Source of the DNA: Paracentrotus lividus | Lineage: Eukaryota > Echinodermata > Echinoidea > Camarodonta > Echinidae | DNA length: 64,000 nt | Direction: 5' to 3' | Assembly: GCA_940671915.1 (NCBI GenBank) | Contig: CALNVZ010002100.1 | Span: forward strand, 559,835 to 623,834 | Translations under genes and position numbers: made by a program | The notes under the pieces: generated by a model | What the model saw: the letters and a program-made list of their open reading frames with translations, nothing else | Told to the model about the DNA's origin: nothing | The model's database searches: none | Part shown: in pieces, positions 37,198 to 48,900 of the stretch | Layout of the letters: the number at the start of each line of letters is the position of its first letter | How positions within the stretch are numbered: position 1 is the first letter of the stretch

Positions 37198-38418
37198 ATG
37201 GATTATTTGAAGAAAGAAAAAACTACAATAATTTATCTCTATCTAGGCTTACCATCCTGTACTGGTTTTGTTCCTGAGTGTTTCCACCTGCATTTATCTC
37301 ACCAACATTGTAGCCACCTCTGTTGTTATTCTGAATTTAAAAAAAAAAATATATATATTGGATTTATTTAGACAGCTAAATTTTCAAGGATGGAAGGATC
37401 ATAAGTTCTACATAGATTAATTAAAAACAATAAACAGATACACATTTTTTATTTTGGCTAAAAGATCATTTCCTTTACAGCTGTATACATGTATATTCCA
37501 AGAATTTCCTTTTCACATAGAATAAACCCAACTGTATTAGTAATTTACTTAAAAGTGCAATTACACTATATAAACTACAGTTCCTTTGGAGTATTTTAAC
37601 ATTTTATGATCATGTATTTAATATGCTTCCAAAAAATGCATGCCCTTTGTTTTATCATATAATGTACCAGGCTAAGCAAATTATATTTTTGTGTATTTTA
37701 GATTTGTAAATATTTTCACAATTTAATGACTTGCCGCAATGAAAACAACAATTAACCGTGAATTAATTAAATTGAACTGAATAGAATGCTGAAGAGCTAT
37801 AAACAATGACTCAATGTAAAGTATCCTTATTAGACATTTTAATCTTTCACTAACTTCATCACCAATCTAGAATATGGGACCAGATTAAAAGACATAGTGT
37901 TATTTACTACAGTAGCCAATATTATGAAAGAATAATGCTTAAAGAGTTTTCTTTCTTGTGTTTATATACATGTACCATGAACATTATTCACCAATATAAA
38001 TATTGGATCAAGGGCATATAGGCCTACATGTATGTGTGTGACCAGTCCGAAAAAAAAAGATTAACTGTCAGAATTTATTTTGTATTTTTTAAACTTCCAA
38101 GTATTAATAAAACCTGCAAGCTTTCTCATGAATACCCAATTTGAATATTAATTGTAGAATAAAGATAATTAATCGATTTAGAGAAATATACTTTCTCTCC
38201 AGTTTCTTGGTTGTTGTTTACAACTTATAACTAAGTTTGAACGAATAAGTGACACAATGGGAACTGACCTGGGAATCAAATGCCCTGTTAGCATTCTGTC
38301 TGTTAGCTGTGTTCTCATTCAGTCTGTTATTAGAACCTCTTGGACTATGAAGGTATACATCTCCTTGCACCCTGAGAACTAGGGCCAGCACAACCAAACT
38401 AACTCCCCTAGGAATCAT
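21667..38418 (-). CDS. DD3-3-like secreted protein, 13 coding exons, intact
   Basis: Exons in gene order: 38418-38269, 37330-37253, 33074-32897, 32197-32015, 30190-30001, 28861-28698, 27916-27673, 26700-26638, 25806-25649, 24058-23915, 23186-23115, 22440-22263, 21874-21667. All junctions are GT/AG and phases join into 2010 nt, 669 residues plus TAG. A signal peptide (~1-19) is followed by [14 protein letters not shown], the N-terminal hallmark I recall for DD3-3 proteins (first known from Dictyostelium). Further landmarks: [10 protein letters not shown] (~99), [14 protein letters not shown] (~227), [14 protein letters not shown] (~477), VHIQWTG (512-518) and [16 protein letters not shown] (~644). 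The last two blocks look like opening and closing strands of a cupredoxin-like domain (inference). No membrane helix: the frame ends eight residues after the last block (KVATPTAA). Molecular function is unknown. It lies head-to-head with a paralogue starting at 42939. Confidence is high for structure, good for family. Confidence 0.85.
22941..23106. repeat. 10-bp minisatellite TGATTGATTT next to an exon donor
   Basis: About 16 copies of TGATTGATTT or close variants. The array begins within ten bases of the donor of minus-gene exon 11 (exon end 23115), so the pre-mRNA carries an (AATCAATCAAA)n tract right after the splice site. Frames through it give false Asn-Gln-Ser-Lys proteins. Confidence 0.9.
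23630..23790. mobile_element. Degenerate palindromic MITE, intronic
   Basis: It contains TGTAACTATTATAGTAACTTT and inverted TTATAACAACTTTTATGCAA segments, resembling the element at 32256-32408. Ends are not sharply defined. Confidence 0.35.
24620..24653. repeat. Perfect 34-bp palindrome
   Basis: AAAGTTATATTGTACAT is followed directly by its exact reverse complement with no loop. Just upstream at 24592-24611 is AGGTCA, eight bases, TGACCT, with a CACGTG inside the spacer. Confidence 0.9.
24905..25047. mobile_element. Short foldback MITE, GCAACATTACTGG ends (copy 1)
   Basis: It starts GCAACATTACTGGACTATA and ends CCAGTATATTGC. Inner arms ATACTAAATTATCCC and GGGATAATTTAGTAT pair perfectly. It sits inside the older element 24413-25129. 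A relative lies at 28221-28356. Confidence 0.6.
25184..25645. repeat. 32-bp minisatellite running up to an exon donor
   Basis: About eight units of CCTGAAAGCTTGCCCACAGT followed by GGCTGAGATTAG lie at 25184-25455, with another unit at 25603-25635. Some units have CTACATCTGCTG instead of CCACAGTGGCTG. The final AAGCTTAC overlaps the donor of minus-gene exon 9, so the splice site is embedded in the repeat family. Confidence 0.9.
25456..25562 (-). pseudogene. Partial copy of minus-gene exon 9 with donor
   Basis: This 107-bp segment is nearly identical to the 3' two-thirds of exon 9 (25649-25755) and keeps the reading frame and GT donor, but lacks the 5' part of the exon and any acceptor. Next to it, 25559-25590 is an inverted copy of part of the same exon (25520-25550), forming a hairpin. 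As it stands it cannot be spliced in as a cassette exon. Confidence 0.85.
27207..27403. mobile_element. 197-bp MITE, CAGTCTACTCCC ends, TA flanks
   Basis: CAGTCTACTCCCTTTAT at the left and ATAATGGGAGTAGACTG at the right are inverted, with TA immediately outside each end. Noncoding; in the intron between minus-gene exons 8 and 7. Confidence 0.7.
28221..28356. mobile_element. Short foldback MITE, GCAACATTACTGG ends (copy 2)
   Basis: TGCAACATTACTGGACTATA at the left and AATCCAGTATGTTGCA at the right; the middle retains the CGGAGAAACAAA segment shared with 24905-25047. Confidence 0.6.
28429..28520 (-). pseudogene. Partial copy of minus-gene exon 6 with donor
   Basis: It matches 28698-28789 with several substitutions. 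It encodes the exon's C-terminal half (HASE through LEKAP) and keeps the GTAAG donor. Similarity continues ~55 bp into the intron beyond the donor, and the 5' half of the exon is missing. Confidence 0.85.
28977..29443. mobile_element. 467-bp element with TTAAAGGGAT termini
   Basis: TTTAAAGGGATTAAGTAACT at the left and TACTGCATCCCTTTAA at the right are inverted. The interior is locally GC-rich (ACGCGGCCGAGG, CGCACGCGG), unlike the surrounding intron. No coding capacity. Confidence 0.5.
30345..30425 (-). pseudogene. Partial copy of minus-gene exon 5 with acceptor
   Basis: It copies the 5' part of exon 5 (starting at [20 protein letters not shown]) and the AG acceptor. Flanking intron similarity extends to ~30560, a direct duplication with ~229-bp spacing. 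The copy lies upstream of the real exon in the gene's direction and has no donor. Confidence 0.85.
32256..32408. mobile_element. Palindromic MITE, intronic
   Basis: TCATAAATAGTTACTATTAC at the left pairs with GTTACTATAATAGTAACTCT followed by TTATGCAACGGGCCC at the right. It lies in the intron between minus-gene exons 4 and 3. Confidence 0.5.
34940..35750 (+). mobile_element. 3' fragment of a CR1/jockey-type LINE
   Basis: 34975-35178 encodes a reverse-transcriptase-tail-like sequence with [15 protein letters not shown] and [19 protein letters not shown]. After a +1 frameshift it continues as [20 protein letters not shown] to a stop near 35270; conserved LINE 3' ends have this form. An AT-rich tail ending AATAAAGATTGAATTTAATT follows. 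It is 5'-truncated, broken, and antisense within the intron between minus-gene exons 3 and 2. Confidence 0.65.
36724..37196. repeat. GATA tetranucleotide microsatellite, ~470 bp
   Basis: Mostly uninterrupted GATA with TATA, CATA and GGAT variants. It begins ~56 bp downstream of the donor of minus-gene exon 2. Frames through it give false Ile-Tyr-Leu-Ser repeats. Confidence 0.98.
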
Positions 38419-39089
38419 TCTTGTCGATCCTCAAAGATATAATGAACAAGGATTGTTATAAAGCACAATAATATCAATTACAACAATGAAAACCTACTTT
38501 TTCTTTCATTATTGCTTTTATCGAGTGTAGACGTTTGCTTACAGTGCTCTCGAGAATTATTCATGAATTATCGTTTTTGTATTCATTTGATGAGTTCTTA
38601 GCTGATTCTTGATGTTTTTTTTAAACTATATATCAAGCAATAAACAACAATAAATAAGTTATAAACTACAGGATTGATACATGGAAAGACTTGGCTATTC
38701 GGCACTACCATTAACTTTCAGAAATAGCACACTTTTTCTTATCCCCTGAATTAGCCCAATCAGAAAATAACATTAACAAGCTTTTTCTCTTAAATCTTGG
38801 GCCCTTTTCCAAATTCCAGCTTACTTTGCGCTGATTGATTGAATTTCTCCATCTCGTAGCATGTTATTATATAGCTCAAATACATGTCCCTCAGCACCGC
38901 TTATTGACTAACCCCCCCCCCCCCCCCCATGGTCCGGGATGAGAGTAAGACCCAAAGATAAAATAATTTTTTATTGGTTCTTCATCAAAGGCATGAAAAC
39001 ATATTAATTTCTTTTCTCTACGTGGGGTGGGGTCATCTATTCATCATGATTACCCCCCCCCCCCAGTCACTAATGAAAATGTGTCCAGT

Positions 39090-39356
39090 TATACGCCAGT
39101 GTTCTTCATTTTAAAAAAAATTATATCAGCTCTTCAATGGGATCAATCTATTAAGTTTCTATTAACTTCTTTTGATCCCACCACATTTTTATATGCTTCT
39201 AATTGTAAATATTTTTCTATTTCATAATATTTATTTTGTTTTTGTATAATATGTTATCGCATGACATCATGTTTTATATGTACATGTATTTCAATTGTAT
39301 GCTTTTACTTTGTAACGCTTTTTATGAAAATGTGGAAAATAAACTTTGAACTTTGA
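39090..39356 (+). mobile_element. Possible retroelement 3' end
   Basis: An AT-rich tail ends in GGAAAATAAACTTTGAACTT followed by TGAAC, a polyadenylation-like hexamer plus short tandem terminus of the kind seen on LINE 3' ends. A short frame before it ends in a stop. Evidence is weak. Confidence 0.35.
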
Positions 39357-39747
39357 ACTTCAAATTTAGTTTTTCTCCAGTTGTTAACAACAGGTGGTTT
39401 TATCTCATGCAACTCGGTCTCAGTGGTATACTATAGAAAGTGTCACAGAATAGAAAAGTAAATAGATATAGTATATCCATATAAATATCTAAAAAACAAA
39501 CAACTAAGTTAGTTAGTAAGTAAAGACAATATTATAAAGTATTTTGTAAGGTTAATAGTGAAGACGACGTTTCATGACAATCAATGTCAATGGATATGTA
39601 TAGCTACATGCATGTTAATACGTGGGACACAGTAAACATGATTATACAACACAATAGGACTCATTTCAGTCACGATCACCACAAATAATATCTTCACATT
39701 TCATTTCATAATACTTAAAGCAAAAACTTGAAGAATATTTCACTTAC

Positions 39748-39825
39748 CTTATAATTAAACAGGCTAGCTCTTCGCCAACAGTTTGGTAATTGTATTTGTG
39801 ACTCAATAACTATATTCGGGATATA
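39748..39825 (-). other. Proposed noncoding first exon of the minus-strand DD3-3 gene
   Basis: On the minus strand ATTATAAG is followed by GTAAGTG, a near-ideal donor, at 39747. The next acceptor in the gene direction is probably the AG before 38429, eleven bases ahead of the ATG codon. The intron would be ~1.3 kb. The 5' end is set from the TATA position and is approximate. Confidence 0.5.
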
Positions 39826-39844
39826 TCACCACTACAACAACTAC

Positions 39845-39895
39845 AAGTATATACGAAAGTAGTTCCAGTTAAAAGTAGGCGGGGCTAGTTTATTG
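39845..39895 (-). promoter_or_regulatory. Core promoter of the minus-strand DD3-3 gene
   Basis: Reading the minus strand, a GC-box-like GCCCCGCCTAC (~39880-39890) is followed by a TATATAC box (~39847-39853), about 25-35 bp before the proposed transcription start. The arrangement agrees with the downstream donor at 39747. Confidence 0.45.
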
Positions 39896-42800
39896 TGACT
39901 TTCAGTTCAACAAAGCTAAAGGATGCTGACAATGGTGGCCTCATGGATGACGTAATTTAGCAATACCTTCCCTTTTTTGGTGCGAATGATATGCGTCACT
40001 AAGGATTTTTACGAGAGGGTTTCGAATTAAGGGGCCTATTGAAAAACAAACAAAAAAGGGCTTTTCCTCCACATTAAAAAAGTGATGCGTAAATTGGAAC
40101 AAGCGCCTTCAAAATGGAAATGTCTTATATAAAATCATATCGTTTTTAAACAGTGAGTGGATGAGACGACGACATTTTTTGTTGTTGAAACGATATAGGC
40201 CTACCACTAATAACATACTTTTATGGTTTACTTATCAGATAACAAACATGTTTCTTGTATATATTAAACGATCTTTTTCTATAGGATTTGATTTGATTTG
40301 TTGCCAGTGGAACTTTTAGGCCTGTAAAATTATATGTACAGAAAACATATACGATAGTACAAAAAATACAAAGGCACGTTCTCTGTTTTTATTTATTTTT
40401 TTCCAAATAGGTATAGTAATGAAATACAAAAGGTTTGGATAAACAATTTGCATAATATTGTTTTATAATCAGTTCCAAGCATATGAATTGAATTGAATTG
40501 AATTGAATTTATTTTTCCACGGAAAACTTACATCAGCCAAACAAGACTGCTTTTCAGCAAGTCCGTGATATAGGCATACTGTGAGGCAATTGTAGAGAGG
40601 AAAAATGTCGAAAAGATTTAATTCATGCACTTTTAGAGTGTCAAAGAAGTCCTGCACAATCCAAATTAGGCACATGAATGAAAGGAGATCAAAATTATTG
40701 GGGAACTTTTTCGAAGGAATTGCTATATACAATTTTGTTCAAAGTGAAACCTTAATATCCTGAATTTGCATCTTTAATTTGTCATGCAACCTGTGAAAAT
40801 ATGAAATATGACCATAATTATGAGTTGTATTAAGGTTTTGATAATTATTGTGTCATATCGGCGGACTCCCGGGGAGGAGGCGGGATAAAAATGCAGATTT
40901 GAAAGCAGAGGGGGCTCATTTAAGCAACTTCAATTTCAATAGTTCAATTTATTTCCTCATAAAAATCCATAAACTGATACACAACATAAAGAGTCAAATT
41001 CATAACAAAAAATCAACAAAATCATGAGAGGGACAGCAAGAAAGGAACAAGCCGTGTAATTAAATAACATAATGATATCATAACAACAACAACAAAAATC
41101 ACTAAGCTACAACGTAAAAGGGTATGCCTACAAAAAAAATAAATAAACACACTTGATGAATATCTATTTAAAATGAATTTCCTAGATTTGTACTTAATAA
41201 ACATTAAATGAGACTTATTTCTTGATATCTATAGAAATTGAATTCCAGATCTGAGGTCCTTGAAATGAGATTGAGTTTTGATGAGAGCCTTGGTTTTGGT
41301 AAATGAAAATCGTTTGCATTTGTATTTTGTCCAAAATACGTTTCGTTTCTTTCCACATGTTCAATGTGACATTCTTTTAAAAAAAATTAAAAATAAGGGT
41401 TTGGGCCTCTTGTGCTATCCTCATTGATCCTGTATAAACGAATGACTGAGGTACATCCAGGTGACGAATAAAATAAAAAAATATCAGCCTACTCAGTTTT
41501 ATGTGATATCCTTCAAAATTCCGGGTATTATCATACACAACTTCCTGAGATTTTAGCGGATATTACGAAGGAAGAGGGCCTGGAAGTTTTTTGGTTGCCT
41601 GGAAGGAAATATTATGCATGATAGATGTCTCTAGTTGGCTCAGACCACGAGGATTTGAAAAATTTAATACGGGTGGGTCGCAGGCCGGAAATTTCAAAAA
41701 AAAAAAAAAAATAGGGAGCAGCTAATTTATTGTCAACGAGTGGTCTCAATGCACAAAAAAAAAAAAGGGAACACAGTCATGTAGGCCTACCTATTAGTAA
41801 TTACGCCTCTGGATCCGCCACTGATAGATGCTTCATGTTGAATCAAACTACAAGATGATTGAATCGTCATGCTCGTCAGACTCCAATATCTCTGCACTGG
41901 GATATGCATTCTGAGTATATACTTTCGACATACAACTGTACAAATAACATATTTGAAAACAGAAAAAGGCACAAGCTTTACATGAATGCATAGAGAGGCT
42001 AATAGGAACCAGGTTAGAAATTTTGAGACTATTTTTTATTTTTAATTTGACCGAGGACATACCATTTGAGGGTAAAATAAAAATCTGTTTTGGATTTATA
42101 CACTGCATAATAATAAAAAAATATAAAGCAAATATACAAGCGAGTAGTTCTTATTGAACCCTGAAAGGAAAAGTACTCCTATACGTAAAATCATTTTTTT
42201 TTAAAGTTCAACTAATCCAGGCATGCTTGCCTGAAAATCCAGTAAAAGTATCCATTTTTTTTTAGAATGAACTCCAGGTGGTATAGGATTTTTTTAAATT
42301 TACGAAAGCCCAAAACCCAGCCTAAAACAGAGGATAAAGTGTTACAAAACTACTCTTCCTGCTCAGGCAGTTGAAGATAATAGAAGGGATGTGACCCTGT
42401 AAACATGTTGATTACAAATTGTCTCCTTAGTCAAATGAGGAAAGGATGACTTTTGTTGAGTATCTTTAGACTTTTTGTACTTTACCTCTATTGGAACGCG
42501 GAAATATAAAAAAACTCCCAGAGCGTAAAACTTCCTTCTAAATGAGGCGTATGAATACACTTGTGCGATGCGGGTATATACTTTGTCAACGCCCCTTAAT
42601 CTTTGGAAAATTTCATAAATCCAAAAATTATCTTGAATCTATCTTTAAATCTAGAAGGAATAATGAGTTTAATTCTTTGAAAAGTGTAAATTTCATATTG
42701 TAGCTAAGAAGGTGCCAAGATTCTATTTAGAAGATAGCTTTATATTTCGACGCGGATGAACATTATCTTGATCAAGGACTTTGCAGTCAAAGTCATTGTT

Positions 42801-42938
42801 TACACATTTTGAGTGACAACGTGGGTCCTCCCGTAACTCTGTGTATTTGAGTGAGATAATTAGTGTTGAGGTATAGGTGGAGGTGAGCAGGCTCACGCAT
42901 AGGAAAACAAGTCGCTGTATTCGACATCAGAAAACAAA
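39896..42938. other. Shared upstream region between the divergent DD3-3 genes
   Basis: About 3 kb with no coding exon. About 40484-40740 and 40930-41225 look like minus-strand LINE 3' tails (five GAATT units at 40484; TTCAATTTATTTCC at ~40944). A TGGATCCGCCACTG repeat end lies near 41810. I find no convincing TATA box for the plus-strand gene; its leader may include an unseen upstream exon. Confidence 0.5.
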
Positions 42939-45900
42939 ATGAAGAAACTTGTAGCAGTTTTAGCGTTAATTGTAGCGGTAAATGCAGATGTTTACATGCA
43001 CAATCCAAGGTGAGTTTCTTACTTTGATTATTTTCTTGAGGAATATTGAAACGGGAATATACCAACGGAAATATAGTAACATACCTGTAATGGCTGTATA
43101 CCGCCATTGCATAATATTCTCATTCATAATAATGACTGATTAGGGGAATGAGATACTGTGTAGTATAAATACACTTATAGATCGCTGTATATATTGAAAG
43201 GGATTGAAAGAGACTGCTGGATTTATTTTTTCTTTGTGCATGATTGTAAAGAATAGGGGTTTGCAGTAATATCAGTTACTCGTTTATGCTTCAAGTGGAA
43301 ATTGTAATAATAATGTATAAATTTAGGCCTAATTTAGTAATTAATTACTGTGGCAGTGAGTGAGAATCCGATTAGTAGAGCTTACAACTGTATGGACTTC
43401 AAAAATCAAATAATAAGGAGTGTTTTGCAAACATACCTTGAAACATACCTTGATGGCCACATCTCAATCACTACATGTCTTCACAACGAGGTTGTACAGA
43501 TGAGTGTTGCAGGGGCATTGAGGAGGCTCTTAGAGCCCATATGAAAACCAAATTCAAAGCGGGGAGAAAGCAGAAAAGTGTGATTGTAGTGGTATATCAT
43601 GAGACCTAAATACCTAAGGAATATGAAGAAAGAATGGTCAGAATTACCCTGTAATGGTCTTTTTATATAAGTCCCTATAGCAGATTGAGTGAAGATGATA
43701 TGAATAAATAATTATACAGGAAGTGAACTGAAAGAATCTGATGAAAGAAAGGATGAAAATCAGCGCTTTTCCCTCCTCCGAAACCCCCCCCCCAAAAAAA
43801 AATAAATAAATAAATAAAAATAAAAACAAACATAAAAACAAGAAGAAGAAAGAAATGGGAATTATATTTGTTAACTTACGTGTATGATCGGTTTTGGTAT
43901 AAGATTTTTAAAAAATATTTTTCAAAATTAAAAGCAGAATTTTTGCTATCATATTTAAATACTTTGTACTTTCATCTGTAGAAGTTCAACAAAGAGGTGT
44001 TTCAAACGTTGTTTGACACCAAGTGGTTTTTGATATATTGTATTGACACTATTACTAATCAAACATCAAAATCTAACACTATACAAGTGTACACCAGCTC
44101 CAACTTTTTCAGAACCAGTCATATGTGTTTATAATAATTTCAGCTTATCAATAATGAATAATTCCTTATCAGCCCATTAATCAAATTTCATTCAAACATT
44201 CGCCAATCTTTTTTACAGGTTTCCATGTAGATCAGAGAGATTATTAAAATGCATCGAAACATTAATTAATTTACCTTCTTATTTGTTTTCTTGATCCCAG
44301 GGGAAGTAATAACAGACTGGATGAAAATGGAAGAGAAAGAAATAATGGAAACAGGTGAGAACTTGATTTTATTTTATTTCCATTCACTTTATTTCCAGGC
44401 AATATATTACATGTACATTAAACACAAGAAAACAGAACATGAATTAGAAACAATCACTGGCCTGAAACCAGTTTCTGTCAATTAAAAGGTTTTATTGCCT
44501 TATCAAATTAATATTGTCAAATTTAACTTCCACTTCTGATTATATTGCTTTATTTTTATATCATATTTTCAAACCAATATGGTTCGGTTATTATATGGTT
44601 TTTATGTCAATAAAGGTCCAATTAATACATGCTACACATGATTGATAAACATGTATAAGCTTATTGCCATCAGAAACCTGATGATTCCCATATTGACGTA
44701 ATGGAACATAACAAGTTGAATTCAATTTATTCTATTTATGCATGTAGAATGACATAATTAAAAAAAAATGCTTTACAACCATAATAAATGAAATATTTGT
44801 TTAGAGTCGTCAAATTTGTTTTTTTTGTTTTTTTTTTTTTTATCTGAAATGACTACGAATGAGCTAGATGAATAACAAGGAACAGAAATGTTATATGATA
44901 ATGTCAACTTTGTTTAAAAAGAAAATAAAGGCACAATTTCTTTTTGAATGAAATAAAGAAGATTTTTTAAAGTGAAAAATTTCTACTTAATTTAGCTGGT
45001 GATAATAGTCATAACTCATATGTATGCCTTAATCTGTATTTCTGCAGAATGTTTGACTCACAGAACAACAACAGAGGTGGTTATAATGTAGGAAGTCTCT
45101 ACTATACTGCTGGCTCAGTACTCCCTATAGAATGGTAAGATTCATGCTTTCATAAATCATTTAGATTTCCCTCTTTCCATTTTTGGAGGGGTTATATTTC
45201 CAGCTTATCCTTTCTGTCATATAATTGAAGACGAACTCCTCATGCACCTCTACAACGATACCTTTCTTGAATCATAAATGTGACGCATTTCCGAATAAAT
45301 TGCTAATGAAGGTGTCTGGTACAAAATAAATTTTTTCCTAGTTTCTTGTCAAAGGATGGAAGACCGAGTGGATGCTTTCAAAGGAGTCACACATCATTGC
45401 AAGCAATCTTATTCAATGCTCTGAGACAGCAGGGACAGCATTCACTCAGTCTTCTTTCATTTTCTTAACAATAGGAAAAATTGACTCGGTACCTGCCATT
45501 TTCATTTGCAATTTACTCAATTATGCTTTACATTTATGATTCAAGAAAGGCATCATTGGAAAGGTGGAGAGTTCCGCTTTAATTATAAGTTACATATGGC
45601 CATGTGTTTTGAACTCGCCACCCAAAAAGGGTGGTTTTGTTACGCTTTTCCAAATTTTGTTTCAGTTAATGTATGACATCTTGGCTAAATAGAGGGGTAT
45701 TACCATGAAATTGGTGTTATTTGAAAGCTGAATGCAAGCTCTATAAGACCTGTGAATTTGAACGTACTCGCACTTGAAATCGCGACACGGCACGCGATAG
45801 AATACGAATAGGCGAGGGTGGTTGAGAGGGGGGGGAAGAGGGGGGGGGAAGAGGTACACACAAAGTCTATGGGATTTCGCACCCTCCTCGTCATAACCAT

Positions 45901-48900
45901 GATAACTTTATGGATATTTATTTTTGTGCTGTAAGCTTTTAGGAGTTTATAGCTTAGAGTCTCATGCATCTTTTGACACCACAGTTATAAAATTCCAGCC
46001 ATTTGGTAATGCGCAGTTTCAAAAAATTGCCGCGCTGTGCGCGGTTAAAATGACAATTTCACCATTGACTGTGTATTGTACATAAAGTAACTCAATACAG
46101 TTTCTGTTGTATGTGATGTGACGTTACATAAATGCAGATAACTCAAAGATTACTTGAGATAGGGGCCTGAAACTTTGTGAGCTTCTTCATCATAAGATAG
46201 CCCACCTACATGCAAGTTTTTATAAACTTTGGCCCTACCATGCCCGAGATCTTGAGGAGGGGGCAGCCCCCTCCTTGGCCCAGGTTGACCAAAATATTTG
46301 GGCCCTTTTACGATTAAGAATTTTTTTATTAAATGAAGAAACCCCCCTACAACTATATATTTTCTGAAAGGAAATTTCAAGAGCAATTCAAATATGGTGA
46401 GCAATTACGATCTGGATCAAAGGGAGAAAAAAAATTGGGGGCTGCAGTAAAAAAAAATGAGGGCCCAAAAAAATTTAATATTTTAATCAAAATATGTTAC
46501 TCATCATCAGGGTGCGGATCGGTCAGGTCTCCGACCGGCCGTGGCATCATGCACAAGTTCCTTCCATTTGACACGATCTCGGGCGGCTGCTATAGCCCTG
46601 GTTAATGTCATATTCGTGAGGGTGACTATACCGTCTGTCACTCTTGTTTTTTGCCGTCCTCTCTTTCGTTTACCAAACACCATTCCTGACATCAAGTCGT
46701 ACTCGGTCTTGGCAGCTCACACAACATGTCCGAAGTAGCGAAGCTTAAGTTGGTCAATGTGCTCCAACAATCTCCAGTTGTTACCTATCCTGTTGAGCAC
46801 ATAATCATTAGTTTTCCTCTCTGTTACTACTTTACCCTAAATTGTAGTGGATGGCATTTTTGAAATCTACAGGACATTTCCTTTCAGAAAATGTATACTT
46901 TTGTAGGGTTAGAGTTAATACTTCAAAAGTTATGACACTTTGATCCTGACAGGTGCATGATTTTTAGATTTAGGTGGAGTAACACAAAAGGGTGCCAGTT
47001 CAAAACGCATGGCCATATATAAACAGCAAAAACCAATGAGCATGTAACATACATGCTAAAAATGGATTACATTTTATTTGAAACACACTGTATTAAAGAA
47101 AACTATTGTGATACCTGTATACATGTTCAGTGCAGGATTGTTGTTGTAAACATGTAGTGGTAATATGAAAATAGAAATTACATCAGGATCTTTATTACTA
47201 TTTTAATGCATACATGCAGGAATGAAAATTTAGGTTTATTACTTACGACTCTCTGTTGGTCATGTAAGACTCTTATAAAGAAGAAAATTGCACTATTCAC
47301 AACTGTAATAAATAGGTTTGGCGCAAACAAATATTGATCATACATTTAGACATACTTATGTTTGCTCAGATATGTTCTTGTGAGGATGCAGGCGCGGATA
47401 CAAGAAAATCGAATTGAATGCATTTCTCAGACCCAATTGTCTGGGGACAAAAGAGACTCTATTATGTTTACGCATGGGCCCGGTACTTTCATTGTATGAC
47501 GTCGGTCTGCGTCCGCTACTGGGATGCCATGGTATGCAATCCTGAATTCAAGATTTCATGTATACTTTTTAAAAAAAGAACTTAATCTGAAACAGAAATC
47601 CTTTTTTATTTATTAATCTATTAAGGTGCATATTTATTCATTTTTATTTAAAAATGATCACAAATTATGCAAAGCTGAAGTAAATCTTCCACAATAAATC
47701 ATTCGTTATTCATATGAAAAAAAGATGAAGTCTAGTTTGGGAGTTACTGTATTAGAAGAAGTGTTTATTTTCAAAGTGGTTTTATAGTTGGTCTATATAA
47801 GCCTATCTACGTGTACAATGAAAGTACCAAAAAAAATAAAATTTTGCGATGTATTCTAAATCATTAAATATCTTCAAGAAGAAATGTTGGCCTATAAAGT
47901 TGCTTTTAATAGTGCCTATAAGAGAAACATGTCATTCTAAGTTTGAAAAGTATGTCAATACATAGATAATTAAAAACTAAGAAATTAAAACTAATTGTAA
48001 ATCAGTCATTAAATTTTCAATTTCATAGTGTTGCAGGGAATTTTTTTGGTTTGCTATGTTTTAGAGAATCAACAAATCTCTGTACCGCTAGAAAGATATT
48101 TAATTGTAACATATATGCCTTGAATATGAAACAAATGAAAGTACTGTAATCGTGGAGATATTCGTGGTACATTAATTTTCGCGGATTTCGCACAAAGATC
48201 AACCGGCGCGAATTAAAAAACCTGTAAATATATGAACAAGCTTTTTTATGCATGTATTGGGAGTGTTTAGTTTTGTGCCTACGAAAATGCAGCATGAATT
48301 CAAGAGCTTGTTAACATTCTTTGAGCCCTTGAACTACTGTATTTTGAGTGGATTAATCAGATTACCTGGTGAATAGTTATTTAGATTAACTGGTGAATAA
48401 TGGTAGAGGCCGTTTGATTGACCTGCCATTACTCATATCCTGTCTTTGGTCTAATGGTTTAGCTGATCATATTCCTCTGGTCTAATTTAGAGTATTACTG
48501 ATCATATTCCTTAGCAACAGATTATATGAGGCACAGAATGATGTCATTGTTTAGGCAAACAATGTATTGATATGCAAATGTTTGAAGTATGCATGGGTAA
48601 TACTTGGACAAATAAAAGCTTCTTTTGTGTAGTCTAGAATGGTCTGTTCATATAATTGTGTAGAATCTAACAACAGTGAGTGCTGTCAAAAGTTAATTCT
48701 TGTTGAATTTACGACTAATTGCATATATTGCATGGTCATTAAGTATCACTAAAACAAATAATGGCACCTTTTGTCAGTACTGAATGGACTGTTATAATAC
48801 ATATTTGAGTAGTATATAACACCAGTGAGTCCTTTAATTCTAAATACATTTGGAATTAATTGGTACATGTATATGAGGGAGAATTGGCCACAGAAAAAAG

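Noticed and set aside
38269..38418. DD3-3 N-terminus as a lytic polysaccharide monooxygenase-type histidine brace
   Set aside because: HSPRGS and the later NQHGCG are suggestive, but the predicted mature protein begins Asp-Val-Tyr-Leu-His, not with His, so the brace could not form in the usual way.
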